Shown here: piece after piece, positions 18,738-26,962 of the stretch
Position numbering within the stretch: position 1 is the first letter of the stretch
Layout of the letters: each line of letters opens with the position of its first letter
Origin: Cyclobacterium jeungdonense
GTDB lineage: Bacteria > Bacteroidota > Bacteroidia > Cytophagales > Cyclobacteriaceae
Direction: 5' to 3'
Length of the DNA stretch: 64,000 bases
NCBI RefSeq assembly: GCF_010994275.1
Contig: NZ_WMCD01000005.1
Coordinates: 310,001 to 374,000, forward strand
Notes under the pieces: generated by a model
The model's database searches: none
The model's input: only the letters and a program-made list of their open reading frames with translations
Told to the model about the DNA's origin: nothing
Made by a program: the position numbers and the translations under genes

Positions 18738-19964
18738 ATGAGAGCTTTACACAGCCTATATTACCTGTTTGCGAAGGTTTGCTTCCTTATTCTGCTGTCA
18801 TCACTGGTTTATGCCTGCAGGCCAGGCAATCAGGCTTCCGAAAAGACAGCCAACACTGCCTCATCCGAGGAATTTTTCACACCGGATCCAAAGGTAGTGG
18901 AGGAAAAGCCTATCAACACCCTGGAAATAGGTGACACGGCACCAGACTTCAGGTTGCCGGGAGTAGACGGCCAATACCATGAGCTTTCGGATTATCAGGA
19001 TAAGGAAGTTCTGGTAATCAACTTTACCTGTAACCACTGTCCTACTGCCCAGGCATACGAACAGCGGTTTATTGACCTGGCGGAGGAATACAGTGAGCAG
19101 GGGGTTCAGTTTATTGCCATTTCTCCCAATTCGCCCATTGCCGTACTTCCTGAGGAATTGGGCTACACCGATTTGAACGATGACTTTGAAAGCATGAAAA
19201 TCCGTGCTGAGGAAATGGATTATAATTTCCCCTATTTATACGATGGGGACGAGCATCGCTTTTCCACTGCCTATGGCCCAACGGCGACACCTCATATTTT
19301 TGTTTTTGATGAGGATCGAAAACTGACCTATCAGGGCAGAATAGATGCTTCCGAAAAGCCGGGGACCGGGCAAGCGGAGGACGCTATCCATGCCATCGAA
19401 AAAACCCTTCAGGGAGAAGCTTTGGCTGCAGACCGTGCCACTACACCCGCCTTCGGCTGTTCCATCAAGTGGGCCTGGAAAAATGAGTATACCCTCAAGG
19501 TAAACGAAGAATGGAAGGAAAAACCAGTGGACCTGTCTATGATAAGCCTGGAGGAATTGGAAAAGGTGCTGGAAAATGACAGCGATCAACTTCGGTTAGT
19601 AAATTTTTGGGCCACCTGGTGTGGACCCTGCATTGTGGAATATCCTGAATTTATTGAAATCCAACGGATGTATGGCAACCGGGATTTTGAGTTTGTATCG
19701 GTATCTCTTGATAATCCCGAATCTGCCGATAAAGCCCTTAAATTCTTACAAAAAAAATATTCGGCAACCACCAATTACCTGGTAAATACCGATGATAAAT
19801 ATGCCATTATCGATGTGGTCAAAAACGATTGGGACGGCAGTCTTCCCCTAACCTTGCTGATCGAACCAGGAGGAAAGGTGTACCACAAAGTACCTGGCAC
19901 CATCGACCCATTGGCATTGAAAAAAACCATTGTGGATCATCCCATGATAGGCAGGTATTACTAA
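18738..19964 (+). CDS. Lipoprotein with two thioredoxin folds (peroxiredoxin-like plus TlpA-like)
   Basis: A 408-residue lipoprotein (lipobox LVYAC, Cys27) predicted to act in thiol redox chemistry outside the inner membrane. The first thioredoxin fold (about 63-225) is of the AhpC/TSA type and carries NFTCNHCPTAQAYEQRF with a CNHC pair (98/101). The second (about 262-400) is TlpA-like with FWATWCGPCIVEYPEF (WCGPC, Cys295/Cys298) and a cis-Pro in SLPLTLLIEP. An extra Cys (241) lies between them in FGCSIKWAWK, a segment typical of this peroxiredoxin-like subfamily. It follows the iron operon but has its own candidate promoter. Confidence 0.88.
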   Translation: MRALHSLYYLFAKVCFLILLSSLVYACRPGNQASEKTANTASSEEFFTPDPKVVEEKPINTLEIGDTAPDFRLPGVDGQYHELSDYQDKEVLVINFTCNHCPTAQAYEQRFIDLAEEYSEQGVQFIAISPNSPIAVLPEELGYTDLNDDFESMKIRAEEMDYNFPYLYDGDEHRFSTAYGPTATPHIFVFDEDRKLTYQGRIDASEKPGTGQAEDAIHAIEKTLQGEALAADRATTPAFGCSIKWAWKNEYTLKVNEEWKEKPVDLSMISLEELEKVLENDSDQLRLVNFWATWCGPCIVEYPEFIEIQRMYGNRDFEFVSVSLDNPESADKALKFLQKKYSATTNYLVNTDDKYAIIDVVKNDWDGSLPLTLLIEPGGKVYHKVPGTIDPLALKKTIVDHPMIGRYY

Positions 19965-20006
19965 TAGGAACCAAAGGAATGTCCTGCGTTCAATCAGTTT
20001 CCGGAA

Positions 20007-21539
20007 TCAATTGTCAAATGGATCCTCCTCATCGTCGTCCTCTAATCCGGGATTTCCGAGATCAAACATGCTGCTGAAGAGGTCCTTGAATTGCATGCCG
20101 GTATCCAGCAGTTTTTTGCTTAGCTGGCTGTATTCGGCCAGCCCGTGCAAGGCAAATTCCATGAAGAATTCTTTTTCTTTCTCGGGTAAGTCCTTTACAA
20201 ATTCGGTAACAATTTTTTCCAATCCCGGTACCTGGTGTAAGTCGGATTTATAAGTTTTGTCGGTATGGGAAGCCAGAATATCCAACTCATTTCCTTCTCC
20301 AAACCAGGCCAGAGGTAATACATAGGGATTGCCTTCCTTCTCCTTCTTTTTTTGTTCCGGAGAAGGGAAATATTGCACAAACAAACTTCGGATGGCCTTT
20401 CCGATCAGATTGTGCGCTACCAGTCCGGCGCCTTCCTGCTCTCCTTCATAGACAAGTTCTACCTTTCCAGTGATGGCGGGAATGACACCGATAAGGTCCA
20501 CAATCCGTACCATGGTTTGGTTTTCATTGTTCAAGTACAATCGCCTTTCCGCAGCGGATATAAGGTTTTCGTAAGCAGAAATGGTAAGCCTTGCTGAAAC
20601 GCCACTTTTCTCGTCCACGTACTCACTATCTCTGGCTTCTATGGCAATCTGTTCAATCAGATCCTTCATTAATTCCGGAACGTGGATCTTATCCAAAGGC
20701 CGATCTGTCAACTTGGCTTCCTGTTGGGTTATTTTTCTACCTATTTCAATGTTTTTGGGATAATGGGTAATAATCTGACTTTCGATCCTGTCCTTAAGCG
20801 GGGTCACGATGCTTCCCCTATTGGTATAATCCTCCGGGTTGGCGGTAAACACAAATTGAATATCCAGGGGAAGCCTCAGCTTAAAGCCCCTGATCTGAAT
20901 ATCTCCCTCCTGTAGGATATTAAAAAGAGCCACCTGTATCCTCGCCTGTAAATCCGGCAATTCGTTAATCACAAAAATGGAGCGGTGGGATCGAGGCACC
21001 AAACCAAAGTGGATGACCCTTTCGTCATTATAGGAAAGTTTCATGGTGGCGGCCTTGATGGGGTCCACGTCTCCAATCAAATCGGCAACTGACACATCCG
21101 GGGTGGCAAGTTTTTCCGTGTATCGGTCCTCCTTTGCCCACCAAACCACTGGTGTATCATCCCCCTTTTCCTTAATCAATTCCCTGGCAAAAGTGGAAAT
21201 AGGACGTAGCGGGTCGTCATTGAGTTCCGAGCCTTTGACCACAGGTACGTAATCATCCAGTAAAAGGGTCATCATCCTGGCAATCCGGGTTTTTGCCTGC
21301 CCCCTTAATCCGAGCAGGTTGATATTGTGTCCGGAAAGAATTGCCCGTTCAATATCCGGTATGACAGTATCTTCGTAACCCCAAATACCTTCGAAAACAT
21401 TCTCCTTATTTTGGATTTTATGGATCAGGTTTTTCCTTAACTCTTCTTTTATTGTTTTCCCCGAATAGCCTACGGCTTTCAGCTGTCCCAGGGTTTGTAT
21501 TTTCAATCTTTCTTTGTTGGTCATTTTTTGGTATTCCAT
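20007..21539 (-). CDS. MoxR/BchI-like AAA+ ATPase
   Basis: A 510-residue cytoplasmic AAA+ ATPase, related to magnesium chelatase subunit I and MoxR. Walker A is GLRGQAKTR (77-85), Walker B/sensor region is RSIFVINELPDLQARIQVAL, and the helix-2 and sensor-1 region includes FVFTANPEDYTNRGSIV. The C-terminal part ends in an acidic tail (DDDEEDPFDN). It begins 3 bases after the stop of the VWA gene. AAA+/VWA pairs act as chaperone-like remodelling machines for protein or metal-cofactor assembly, but the client is unknown here. A second in-frame ATG at codon 6 is an equally good start. Confidence 0.88.
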   Translation of the reverse strand: MEYQKMTNKERLKIQTLGQLKAVGYSGKTIKEELRKNLIHKIQNKENVFEGIWGYEDTVIPDIERAILSGHNINLLGLRGQAKTRIARMMTLLLDDYVPVVKGSELNDDPLRPISTFARELIKEKGDDTPVVWWAKEDRYTEKLATPDVSVADLIGDVDPIKAATMKLSYNDERVIHFGLVPRSHRSIFVINELPDLQARIQVALFNILQEGDIQIRGFKLRLPLDIQFVFTANPEDYTNRGSIVTPLKDRIESQIITHYPKNIEIGRKITQQEAKLTDRPLDKIHVPELMKDLIEQIAIEARDSEYVDEKSGVSARLTISAYENLISAAERRLYLNNENQTMVRIVDLIGVIPAITGKVELVYEGEQEGAGLVAHNLIGKAIRSLFVQYFPSPEQKKKEKEGNPYVLPLAWFGEGNELDILASHTDKTYKSDLHQVPGLEKIVTEFVKDLPEKEKEFFMEFALHGLAEYSQLSKKLLDTGMQFKDLFSSMFDLGNPGLEDDDEEDPFDN

Positions 21540-21542
21540 GCT

Positions 21543-22643
21543 TTAAAAACGTTTCGTTCGGTTTCTCCTGTAATCTTCGAAAATCAAATGACCCAGGCCT
21601 TTGAGATTGCTATAATAGGCGTTGCCGTTATTGACGGTGGTAAATTCTTTAACAAACTCTTTGAGATAGGGGTCGGAGGCAATCATAAAAGTGGTTACCG
21701 GAATCTTCAACCGCCTGCATTGCGCAGCCAGTTTCAAGGTTTCCTTGAGTATTTTGCTATCAATTCCGAAGCTATTTTTATAATATTTGATGCCTACCTT
21801 CAGACAGGTGGGTTTTCCATCGGTGATCATAAAAATTTGCTTATTTGGGTTTTTTCTTTTCCTCAGCAGGTCCATGGCCAGTTCCAGTCCGGCTACCGTA
21901 TTGGTATGATAGGGCCCCACTTGGAGGTATGGCAAGTCTTTGATGGCAATCTGCCAGGCATCGTTTCCAAAAACGATAATGTCCAGGGTATCTTTCGGGT
22001 AGCGGGTTTTGATCAGTTCTGCTAATGCCATGGCCACTTTTTTGGCCGGAGTAATTCTGTCTTCTCCATAAAGGATCATGGAATGAGAAATATCGATCAT
22101 CAGGACGGTGGAGGTCTGCGTACGAGTCTCGCTTTCCACGATTTCCAAATCGTCCTCCGTCAACAAGAATTCGCCCGAAAACCCATGATTTGCCTGCGCA
22201 TTTCTCAAGGAATCGGTAAGCGCGATTTGATCGAGGTTATCACCAAACTGGAAAGGCCTTCGTTCAGAACCACTTTCCTCACCTGGCCCTGTATGGGTAG
22301 TTTTGTGCTGCCCACCTTTCCCTTTTTTTAGTTTTCCGAAAATTTCTTCCAGCGCACTTTTTCGAATGGTCTGTTCTGCTTTTCCGGTAATTTTAATCGA
22401 TCCTTTTCCCTGCTTTTCGTCCAGGTAGCCCTTACTTTTCAAATCTTCAATAAAATCACCAATGCCGTAACCGGGTGTGGTCATCTGGTATCGTTTGTCC
22501 AGGTTGGTCAGCCAACTGAGGGCCTCCGCCACGTCTCCGCCGGTCATGGTGACTAATTGAAGGAAAATGTCCAATAGCTGATCAAAGGTATTTTTATCAG
22601 GATCTTTCTGTGGGACAAATTTGGTAAATCTGAAACCTTTCAT
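21543..22643 (-). CDS. VWA-domain protein partner of the AAA+ ATPase
   Basis: A 366-residue cytoplasmic protein with a C-terminal von Willebrand A domain (about 178-350). The metal-ion-dependent adhesion site is intact: DISHS at 184-188, with MITDGKPT completing it. The N-terminal half is helical with a basic/Gly segment (GKLKKGKGGQHK). It is directly upstream of, and almost touching, the AAA+ gene, so the two are certainly cotranscribed. In magnesium chelatase and MoxR systems the VWA protein recruits the substrate to the ATPase ring; the same role is inferred here. Confidence 0.9.
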   Translation of the reverse strand: MKGFRFTKFVPQKDPDKNTFDQLLDIFLQLVTMTGGDVAEALSWLTNLDKRYQMTTPGYGIGDFIEDLKSKGYLDEKQGKGSIKITGKAEQTIRKSALEEIFGKLKKGKGGQHKTTHTGPGEESGSERRPFQFGDNLDQIALTDSLRNAQANHGFSGEFLLTEDDLEIVESETRTQTSTVLMIDISHSMILYGEDRITPAKKVAMALAELIKTRYPKDTLDIIVFGNDAWQIAIKDLPYLQVGPYHTNTVAGLELAMDLLRKRKNPNKQIFMITDGKPTCLKVGIKYYKNSFGIDSKILKETLKLAAQCRRLKIPVTTFMIASDPYLKEFVKEFTTVNNGNAYYSNLKGLGHLIFEDYRRNRTKRF

Positions 22644-22693
22644 AGTTGCTTAACAAAATATTACTGCCAGAGGTTTTCGTTTTTGGAAATCCC

Positions 22694-23176
22694 TTATGGA
22701 TTTTGTACGATAGCGACAATTTCTTCGGCCTGCAGGTGGCAATTGAGCCATTCTTCCTCAAAACTCGCACCGTATTTTTTATAAAATTTGATGGCCGGTT
22801 CGTTCCAGTCCAAAACCTGCCACATCATGCCCGTGCAATTTTCTTCCAGCGATTTGGCTAAGACCGCCTCAAAAAGCAATTTACCCGCACCTTTTCCTCT
22901 CTCCGAGGCGGTGATGATGTAATCTTCCAGGTAAAGGCGTTTTCCTTTCCAGGTGCTGTAGCGGTAGTAGTAGATGGCTGTTCCAATAATGGCTCCATCA
23001 CCTTCTTTTTCCACCACAAAAAAACCAAAGACAGGGTTCGTACCGAACCCATCTTTTTCCATCATTTGTACCGTATTGGTCACCTCGTCGGGTGCCTTTT
23101 CATAAACGGCAAGTTCGTGGATGAGCGCAAATACCTGCGGCAAGTCTTCTTTTTCTCCTTTTCTAACGATATACAT
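22694..23176 (-). CDS. GNAT-family N-acetyltransferase (diamine acetyltransferase-like)
   Basis: A 160-residue single-domain acetyltransferase with the acetyl-CoA-binding loop RGKGAGK (93-99), preceded by LYLEDYIITASE. The stretch YYYRYSTWKGKRLYLEDY is typical of the spermidine/spermine or thialysine acetyltransferase branch, so a small amine or amino acid is the likely substrate. It lies 50 bases upstream of the VWA gene on the same strand and may be cotranscribed, but a functional link is not evident. Confidence 0.88.
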   Translation of the reverse strand: MYIVRKGEKEDLPQVFALIHELAVYEKAPDEVTNTVQMMEKDGFGTNPVFGFFVVEKEGDGAIIGTAIYYYRYSTWKGKRLYLEDYIITASERGKGAGKLLFEAVLAKSLEENCTGMMWQVLDWNEPAIKFYKKYGASFEEEWLNCHLQAEEIVAIVQNP

Positions 23177-23305
23177 ATGTTGAAATTAATAAAAAGGACC
23201 CACTTTAGGCGCAGAGAGTGGCCTCTTTCTTGGAAAATTAACCGCAAGTTTGGCGAGGGCAGTGCCGGAGCAATTTTTATCTTTGGTAAAACAAATCTAT
23301 ATACC

Positions 23306-23353
23306 ATGTTCTTATCCATTGATGCCGGTAATTCAACGATCATTTTGATCTGA
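23306..23353 (+). pseudogene. Possible 5' remnant of a type III pantothenate kinase gene
   Basis: A 15-codon reading frame, MFLSIDAGNSTIILI followed by TGA, lies alone in the 335-base gap between the acetyltransferase and the DUF805 gene. The pattern hydrophobic-IDxGN(S/T) is the phosphate-1 strand at the start of CoaX kinases. Nothing further of a kinase is seen downstream, so this would be a stub. It could be coincidence. The rest of the gap holds nothing I recognise. Confidence 0.25.
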
Positions 23354-23511
23354 TAGACAGGCAGCTGACATTAAAGGGCATTTACCAGATCACAACATTG
23401 AATGGAAATAGGTAAACCAGCGGTTGGTCCTAGCTGAAGGAAAGTTTGGAAATTTGCCGATAAATAAGTAGGTTAATTACTGTTTGATTTTCAACCGTAA
23501 CCCCCATTAAT

Positions 23512-23880
23512 ATGAATGCCCATTCCCAGCCTTTTGATTATTTTCTAGATGTGATTAAAAATAAATATGCTCAATTTGACGGCAGGGCGAGGAGAAGCGA
23601 GTATTGGTACTTTGTGCTGTTTAATATTTTGATCAGTATTGGTATTGGAATCGTCGGAACATTCCTTGACCTTTCATTTTTGAGTATGATTTACAGTTTA
23701 GCCATATTCATTCCGGGTATAGCGGTGGCTGTGAGAAGACTCCACGACACGGGAAGATCAGGCCTATGGGTACTGATCGGCTTGATACCCTTCATAGGTA
23801 TTATTGTGCTGATTGTATTTTTAGTGGAAGACAGTAAACCTGCCAATCAATACGGCCCCAATCCCAAAACGGTGGTTTAG
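23512..23880 (+). CDS. DUF805 small membrane protein
   Basis: A 122-residue inner-membrane protein with three hydrophobic helices. The DUF805 hallmarks are clear: FDGRARRSEYWYFVLFN near the start, IPGIAVAVRRLHDTGRSG in the middle, and an ending GPNPK. The function of the family is not established. It stands alone on the plus strand and shares a bidirectional terminator with the convergent rng gene. Confidence 0.9.
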   Translation: MNAHSQPFDYFLDVIKNKYAQFDGRARRSEYWYFVLFNILISIGIGIVGTFLDLSFLSMIYSLAIFIPGIAVAVRRLHDTGRSGLWVLIGLIPFIGIIVLIVFLVEDSKPANQYGPNPKTVV

Positions 23881-23887
23881 TATAAAA

Positions 23888-23918
23888 AAAAAGCGAGTCT
23901 TATTCAGACTCGCTTTTT
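23888..23918. terminator. Bidirectional terminator shared by the DUF805 gene and rng
   Basis: A perfect 13-bp stem, AAAAAGCGAGTCT / AGACTCGCTTTTT, with loop TATTC. A-runs and T-runs flank both sides, so it can stop transcription from either direction. The right arm overlaps the last codons of rng (KSESE), so the stem is partly coding. Confidence 0.9.
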
Positions 23919-25471
23919 ACGATGATTTCTATAGGTTCTCCTGTGCTATCCAGGAATTTGTACTCCGTCACCGGCAGTGAAGAATCTTTAATCAGGCTGA
24001 TCCATTTGTAATATTTAAAAAACCACTGTATCCTTTTGGAATAAATGCCATGTGTAAAGTAGGCATATAAATAAGGGTGCATGGCTATTTTAATCTTCGA
24101 TTCGTTTTGGTGCGTTGCAAGATGTTCTAAATCTTTTTCCAATTTGTCTGCTACCAAAATGGACGCCTGGATTTTTCCAGTACCATTACAGGATGGGCAG
24201 GTTTCTTTGGTGACAATGTTCATTTCGGGTCGGACGCGTTGTCGGGTGATTTGCATCAATCCGAATTTTGTGAGTGGGAGCACCGTATTTTTTGATCGGT
24301 CGTCTCTCATCGCGTCTTTCATCGCTTCGAAAATAGCCCGTTTGTTATCGGCTTTTTTCATGTCAATGAAATCGATTACGATGATACCACCCATATCGCG
24401 AAGCCTTAATTGTCTTGCAATTTCCTTTACCGCTACTAAATTGGTTTTAAGGCCGGTATTTTCCTGATCGTTTTCCTGGTTGGATTTGTTTCCACTGTTT
24501 ACATCTACCACGTGAAGGGCTTCGGTGTGCTCAATAATGAGGTATCCGCCCTGGGGCAAACTTACGGTGGATCCAAACAGGCTTTTGATCTGTTTTTCTA
24601 TACCAAAACTTTCAAAGAGCTTTGCTTTTCCGTTGAAAAGCTTAACAATTTTTTCTTTTTCTGGAGCAATCGATCTTATATAAGATCGCATCTGATCATA
24701 AATTACTTCATCCTCTACCGTGATTGCGTCGAAAGATTCGTTGAGCAGGTCTCTGATAATGGAGGAGGCCAAACTCATTTCTCCGATGATTTTGTCTTTT
24801 ACCTTGGCTTTTTGCAGCTTTTTCATGCCTTCTTCCCATGATTCAAGGAGGTTTCTGAGATCTTTATCCAATTCGGTGACAGATTGTCCTTCTGCCACTG
24901 TACGGATGATCACCCCGAAATTCACGGGTTTGATAGACGTGATAAGCCTGGCTAACCTTCTTCTTTCTTCGGCACTGCGTATCTTTTTGGATACGTTTAC
25001 CGTGTCAGAAAAGGGTACCAAAACCAGGTATCGACCAGCAAGGGAGAGCTCACAGGACAGCCGCGGTCCTTTGGTTGAAATCGGTTCTTTCACTACCTGC
25101 ACCAAAACCTGATTGTTTTTAGATAAAACCTGCGAAATCTTTCCCAGTTTATCAATTTCAGGTTCATTTTCGAAGCCTTTCAGGTTAAAACCCTGATGGC
25201 TCCTATTTCGGGTAATTTTAACCAGCTTATTCAAACTGTTTACCCTAGGTCCAAGATCCTGATAATGTAGAAAAGCGTCTTTTTCAAAACCAACGTCTAT
25301 AAAAGCAGCGTTTAAGCCATTGACGATTTTTTTTACAGAACCAAGATAGATATCTCCGACTTTAAACTTGTTGTCTTCTTCTTCTACATGAAGCTCAATC
25401 AAGCTTTTGTTTTTCAACAAGGCAATGCGACTACCGTTTTGAGATGAATCAATTAATAATTCTGAACTCAA
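23900..25471 (-). CDS. rng: Ribonuclease E/G family endoribonuclease
   Basis: A 523-residue RNase G-type enzyme for rRNA maturation and mRNA decay. It has an S1 RNA-binding region near the N-terminus (VGDIYLGSVKKIVNGLNAAFIDVGFEKDAFLH region), a DNase I-like catalytic part with EHTEALHVVDVNSG and GGIIVIDFIDMKK carrying the metal-binding Asp residues, and the zinc-link CPSCNGTGK. It lacks the long degradosome scaffold of RNase E, as expected for the G type. It is the last gene of the minus-strand run HU, TPR, small basic protein, rng, a layout I associate with Bacteroidota genomes. Confidence 0.95.
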   Translation of the reverse strand: MSSELLIDSSQNGSRIALLKNKSLIELHVEEEDNKFKVGDIYLGSVKKIVNGLNAAFIDVGFEKDAFLHYQDLGPRVNSLNKLVKITRNRSHQGFNLKGFENEPEIDKLGKISQVLSKNNQVLVQVVKEPISTKGPRLSCELSLAGRYLVLVPFSDTVNVSKKIRSAEERRRLARLITSIKPVNFGVIIRTVAEGQSVTELDKDLRNLLESWEEGMKKLQKAKVKDKIIGEMSLASSIIRDLLNESFDAITVEDEVIYDQMRSYIRSIAPEKEKIVKLFNGKAKLFESFGIEKQIKSLFGSTVSLPQGGYLIIEHTEALHVVDVNSGNKSNQENDQENTGLKTNLVAVKEIARQLRLRDMGGIIVIDFIDMKKADNKRAIFEAMKDAMRDDRSKNTVLPLTKFGLMQITRQRVRPEMNIVTKETCPSCNGTGKIQASILVADKLEKDLEHLATHQNESKIKIAMHPYLYAYFTHGIYSKRIQWFFKYYKWISLIKDSSLPVTEYKFLDSTGEPIEIIVKSESE

Positions 25472-25525
25472 ATTGTGTCTCTATTATGAAATAAAAGAAC
25501 GTTTTTGTTTTAAGAAGTTAGCTAA

Positions 25526-25615
25526 TTACTTCTTCTTGTGTCTGTTTTTTCTCAATCTCTTCTTACGCTTGTGCGTAGCGATCTTATGTCTCTTCCTTTT
25601 TTTACCGCAAGGCAT
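25526..25615 (-). CDS. 29-residue basic AURKAIP1/COX24-like protein
   Basis: A 29-residue ORF, MPCGKKRKRHKIATHKRKK followed by RLRKNRHKKK, made almost entirely of Lys, Arg and His. It matches the AURKAIP1/COX24 family, whose mitochondrial member is small-subunit ribosomal protein mS38. A ribosome-bound role is therefore likely. It sits between the TPR gene and rng on the same strand, 35 bases after the TPR stop. The absence of acidic residues makes translation as a random ORF unlikely. Confidence 0.85.
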   Translation of the reverse strand: MPCGKKRKRHKIATHKRKKRLRKNRHKKK

Positions 25616-25650
25616 AATTTTATGGTTTAAAGTTTAACACTTATTTTAAA

Positions 25651-26472
25651 TTATAATCTATCCAAATAATTGGCGATCCCTGATAAAATCTGGGGATCAT
25701 CCGTTTTTTGCTGTAGGGCTTCCAACTGCTTTCTGGCTTCGTTCTTTTGATTAGACTCAAATAAACTTACTCCCAGATAAAACTGTCCCTGGATATTTTC
25801 AGGGTGATTGGCCACTAACCTTTCAAATCGTTCCACCGCACGCTTGTACTGACCGCTTTGCATGGACAAAATTCCCATATTGAACAGGGCTTCCTCGTTG
25901 TCTGGATCTTGTTCCAGAATGTCCCTCAACATGGTTATTCCCTGCATGGGGTTGGACGAAGATACGTAAGTCATGGCTACTTTGGTCTTCAGGTCCAGCC
26001 TTTCGGGATTTTGCTCTAACACTTTTCCCAGATACAAGCGGGTTTTTTCCGCCATAAGCCTGGTTTTGTCATCCTCCATGGCAAAGCCAAAAGCTTCGTA
26101 GTACTGATTACCTGCTTTTTCCCAGTTCTCCACTTCCGGAACCTTTTCGGCAATTAACCCATAATAGTAGGCCGCACTATCTAACTTTCCGCCTTTTTCA
26201 TAAACAGTGGCGATGGAATCAGCAAATATAACAAAATTTTCGTCATCAGGTTCCCCTTCCATTTGCCCCATCAAATTTTCTATCATTTCCAGGTCGGTGG
26301 CATTCAGGGAACTGCCGTGCGAATTTGCTTCCGGATTAACAGCAGATCCCAAACCACTTTCGCTGGTAGGCAGGCCTTCCTGTTCATTTTCCACAACCAC
26401 CAACGGTAGGGAGTAGAGAAAATAAGTTAGTAATAAACCTGCTACAACGAAAATAATTTGGGATCGCTTCAT
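25651..26472 (-). CDS. Membrane-anchored TPR protein
   Basis: A 273-residue protein with an N-terminal hydrophobic segment (about 7-26) that is a signal anchor or uncleaved signal peptide, then a polar Ser/Asn/Glu linker and tetratricopeptide-like repeats. The clearest repeats are DNEEALFNMGILSMQSGQYK and NIQGQFYLGVSLFESNQKNE near the C-terminus. It probably scaffolds other proteins outside the inner membrane. It lies 19 bases after the HU gene and is part of the same run. The client is unknown. Confidence 0.85.
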   Translation of the reverse strand: MKRSQIIFVVAGLLLTYFLYSLPLVVVENEQEGLPTSESGLGSAVNPEANSHGSSLNATDLEMIENLMGQMEGEPDDENFVIFADSIATVYEKGGKLDSAAYYYGLIAEKVPEVENWEKAGNQYYEAFGFAMEDDKTRLMAEKTRLYLGKVLEQNPERLDLKTKVAMTYVSSSNPMQGITMLRDILEQDPDNEEALFNMGILSMQSGQYKRAVERFERLVANHPENIQGQFYLGVSLFESNQKNEARKQLEALQQKTDDPQILSGIANYLDRL

Positions 26473-26491
26473 CTTTAAAATTTACCCGAAC

Positions 26492-26800
26492 TTAGTCCTG
26501 GGGAGCCAACTCTTTTACATTTTGGCTGTTTTTGATTTTTTCGATAAAAGATTTTGAAGGTTTAAAAGCGGGAACATAATGTTCGTCAATCACAATTGCT
26601 GTGTTCTTGGAAATATTTCTCGCAATTTTTTTAGCCCTTTTTTTGTTAATAAAACTGCCAAAACCTCTGACATAGATGTTATCTCCCTCTGCCATTGAAT
26701 CCTTTACAACTTTAAAGAACGCCTCAACGGTCTGTGTAACATCGTCCTTCTGAATTCCTGTCTTCTCCGAAATCTTTGTGATTACCTCTGCTTTAGTCAC
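26492..26800 (-). CDS. HU/IHF-family DNA-binding protein
   Basis: A 102-residue nucleoid protein with the full HU fold: MTKAEVITKISEKTGIQKDD, the DNA-binding arm region VRGFGSFINKKRAKKIARN and the terminal PAFKPSKSFIEKIK. It has about ten residues more than E. coli HU at the C-terminus. It is the first gene of the minus-strand run toward rng and is divergent from mutY, a neighbourhood I recognise from Bacteroidota. HU versus IHF-type sequence specificity cannot be told by eye. Confidence 0.93.
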   Translation of the reverse strand: MTKAEVITKISEKTGIQKDDVTQTVEAFFKVVKDSMAEGDNIYVRGFGSFINKKRAKKIARNISKNTAIVIDEHYVPAFKPSKSFIEKIKNSQNVKELAPQD

Positions 26801-26869
26801 TGTCTTAAAATTTTATTGTGTAATTCATTAGAGGCTTAACCTCCTATTAACCAAGTAATTTTGGGAGTG

Positions 26870-26917
26870 CAAATTTACAATAACCATTCCAATTAAAAAA
26901 TAAAATGAACAAAATTA
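26870..26917 (-). promoter_or_regulatory. Two candidate -7 boxes of the HU operon
   Basis: On the minus strand TAAATTTG (26870-26877) and TAATTTTG (26910-26917) both match TAnnTTTG exactly. The proximal one is 70 bases before the HU ATG. The leader contains a TTAATAGGAGGTTAAGCCTC element with a short GAGG/CCTC inverted repeat. Which box is used is unknown. Confidence 0.45.
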
Positions 26918-26962
26918 CCTTGTTTTGTCAAATTAGTGTTCGAAAATAAATATTAAAATATT

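Noticed and set aside
23066..23353. 95-codon plus-strand frame over the acetyltransferase start
   Set aside because: Most of it is antisense to the GNAT gene; only its last 15 codons are of interest and are reported separately.
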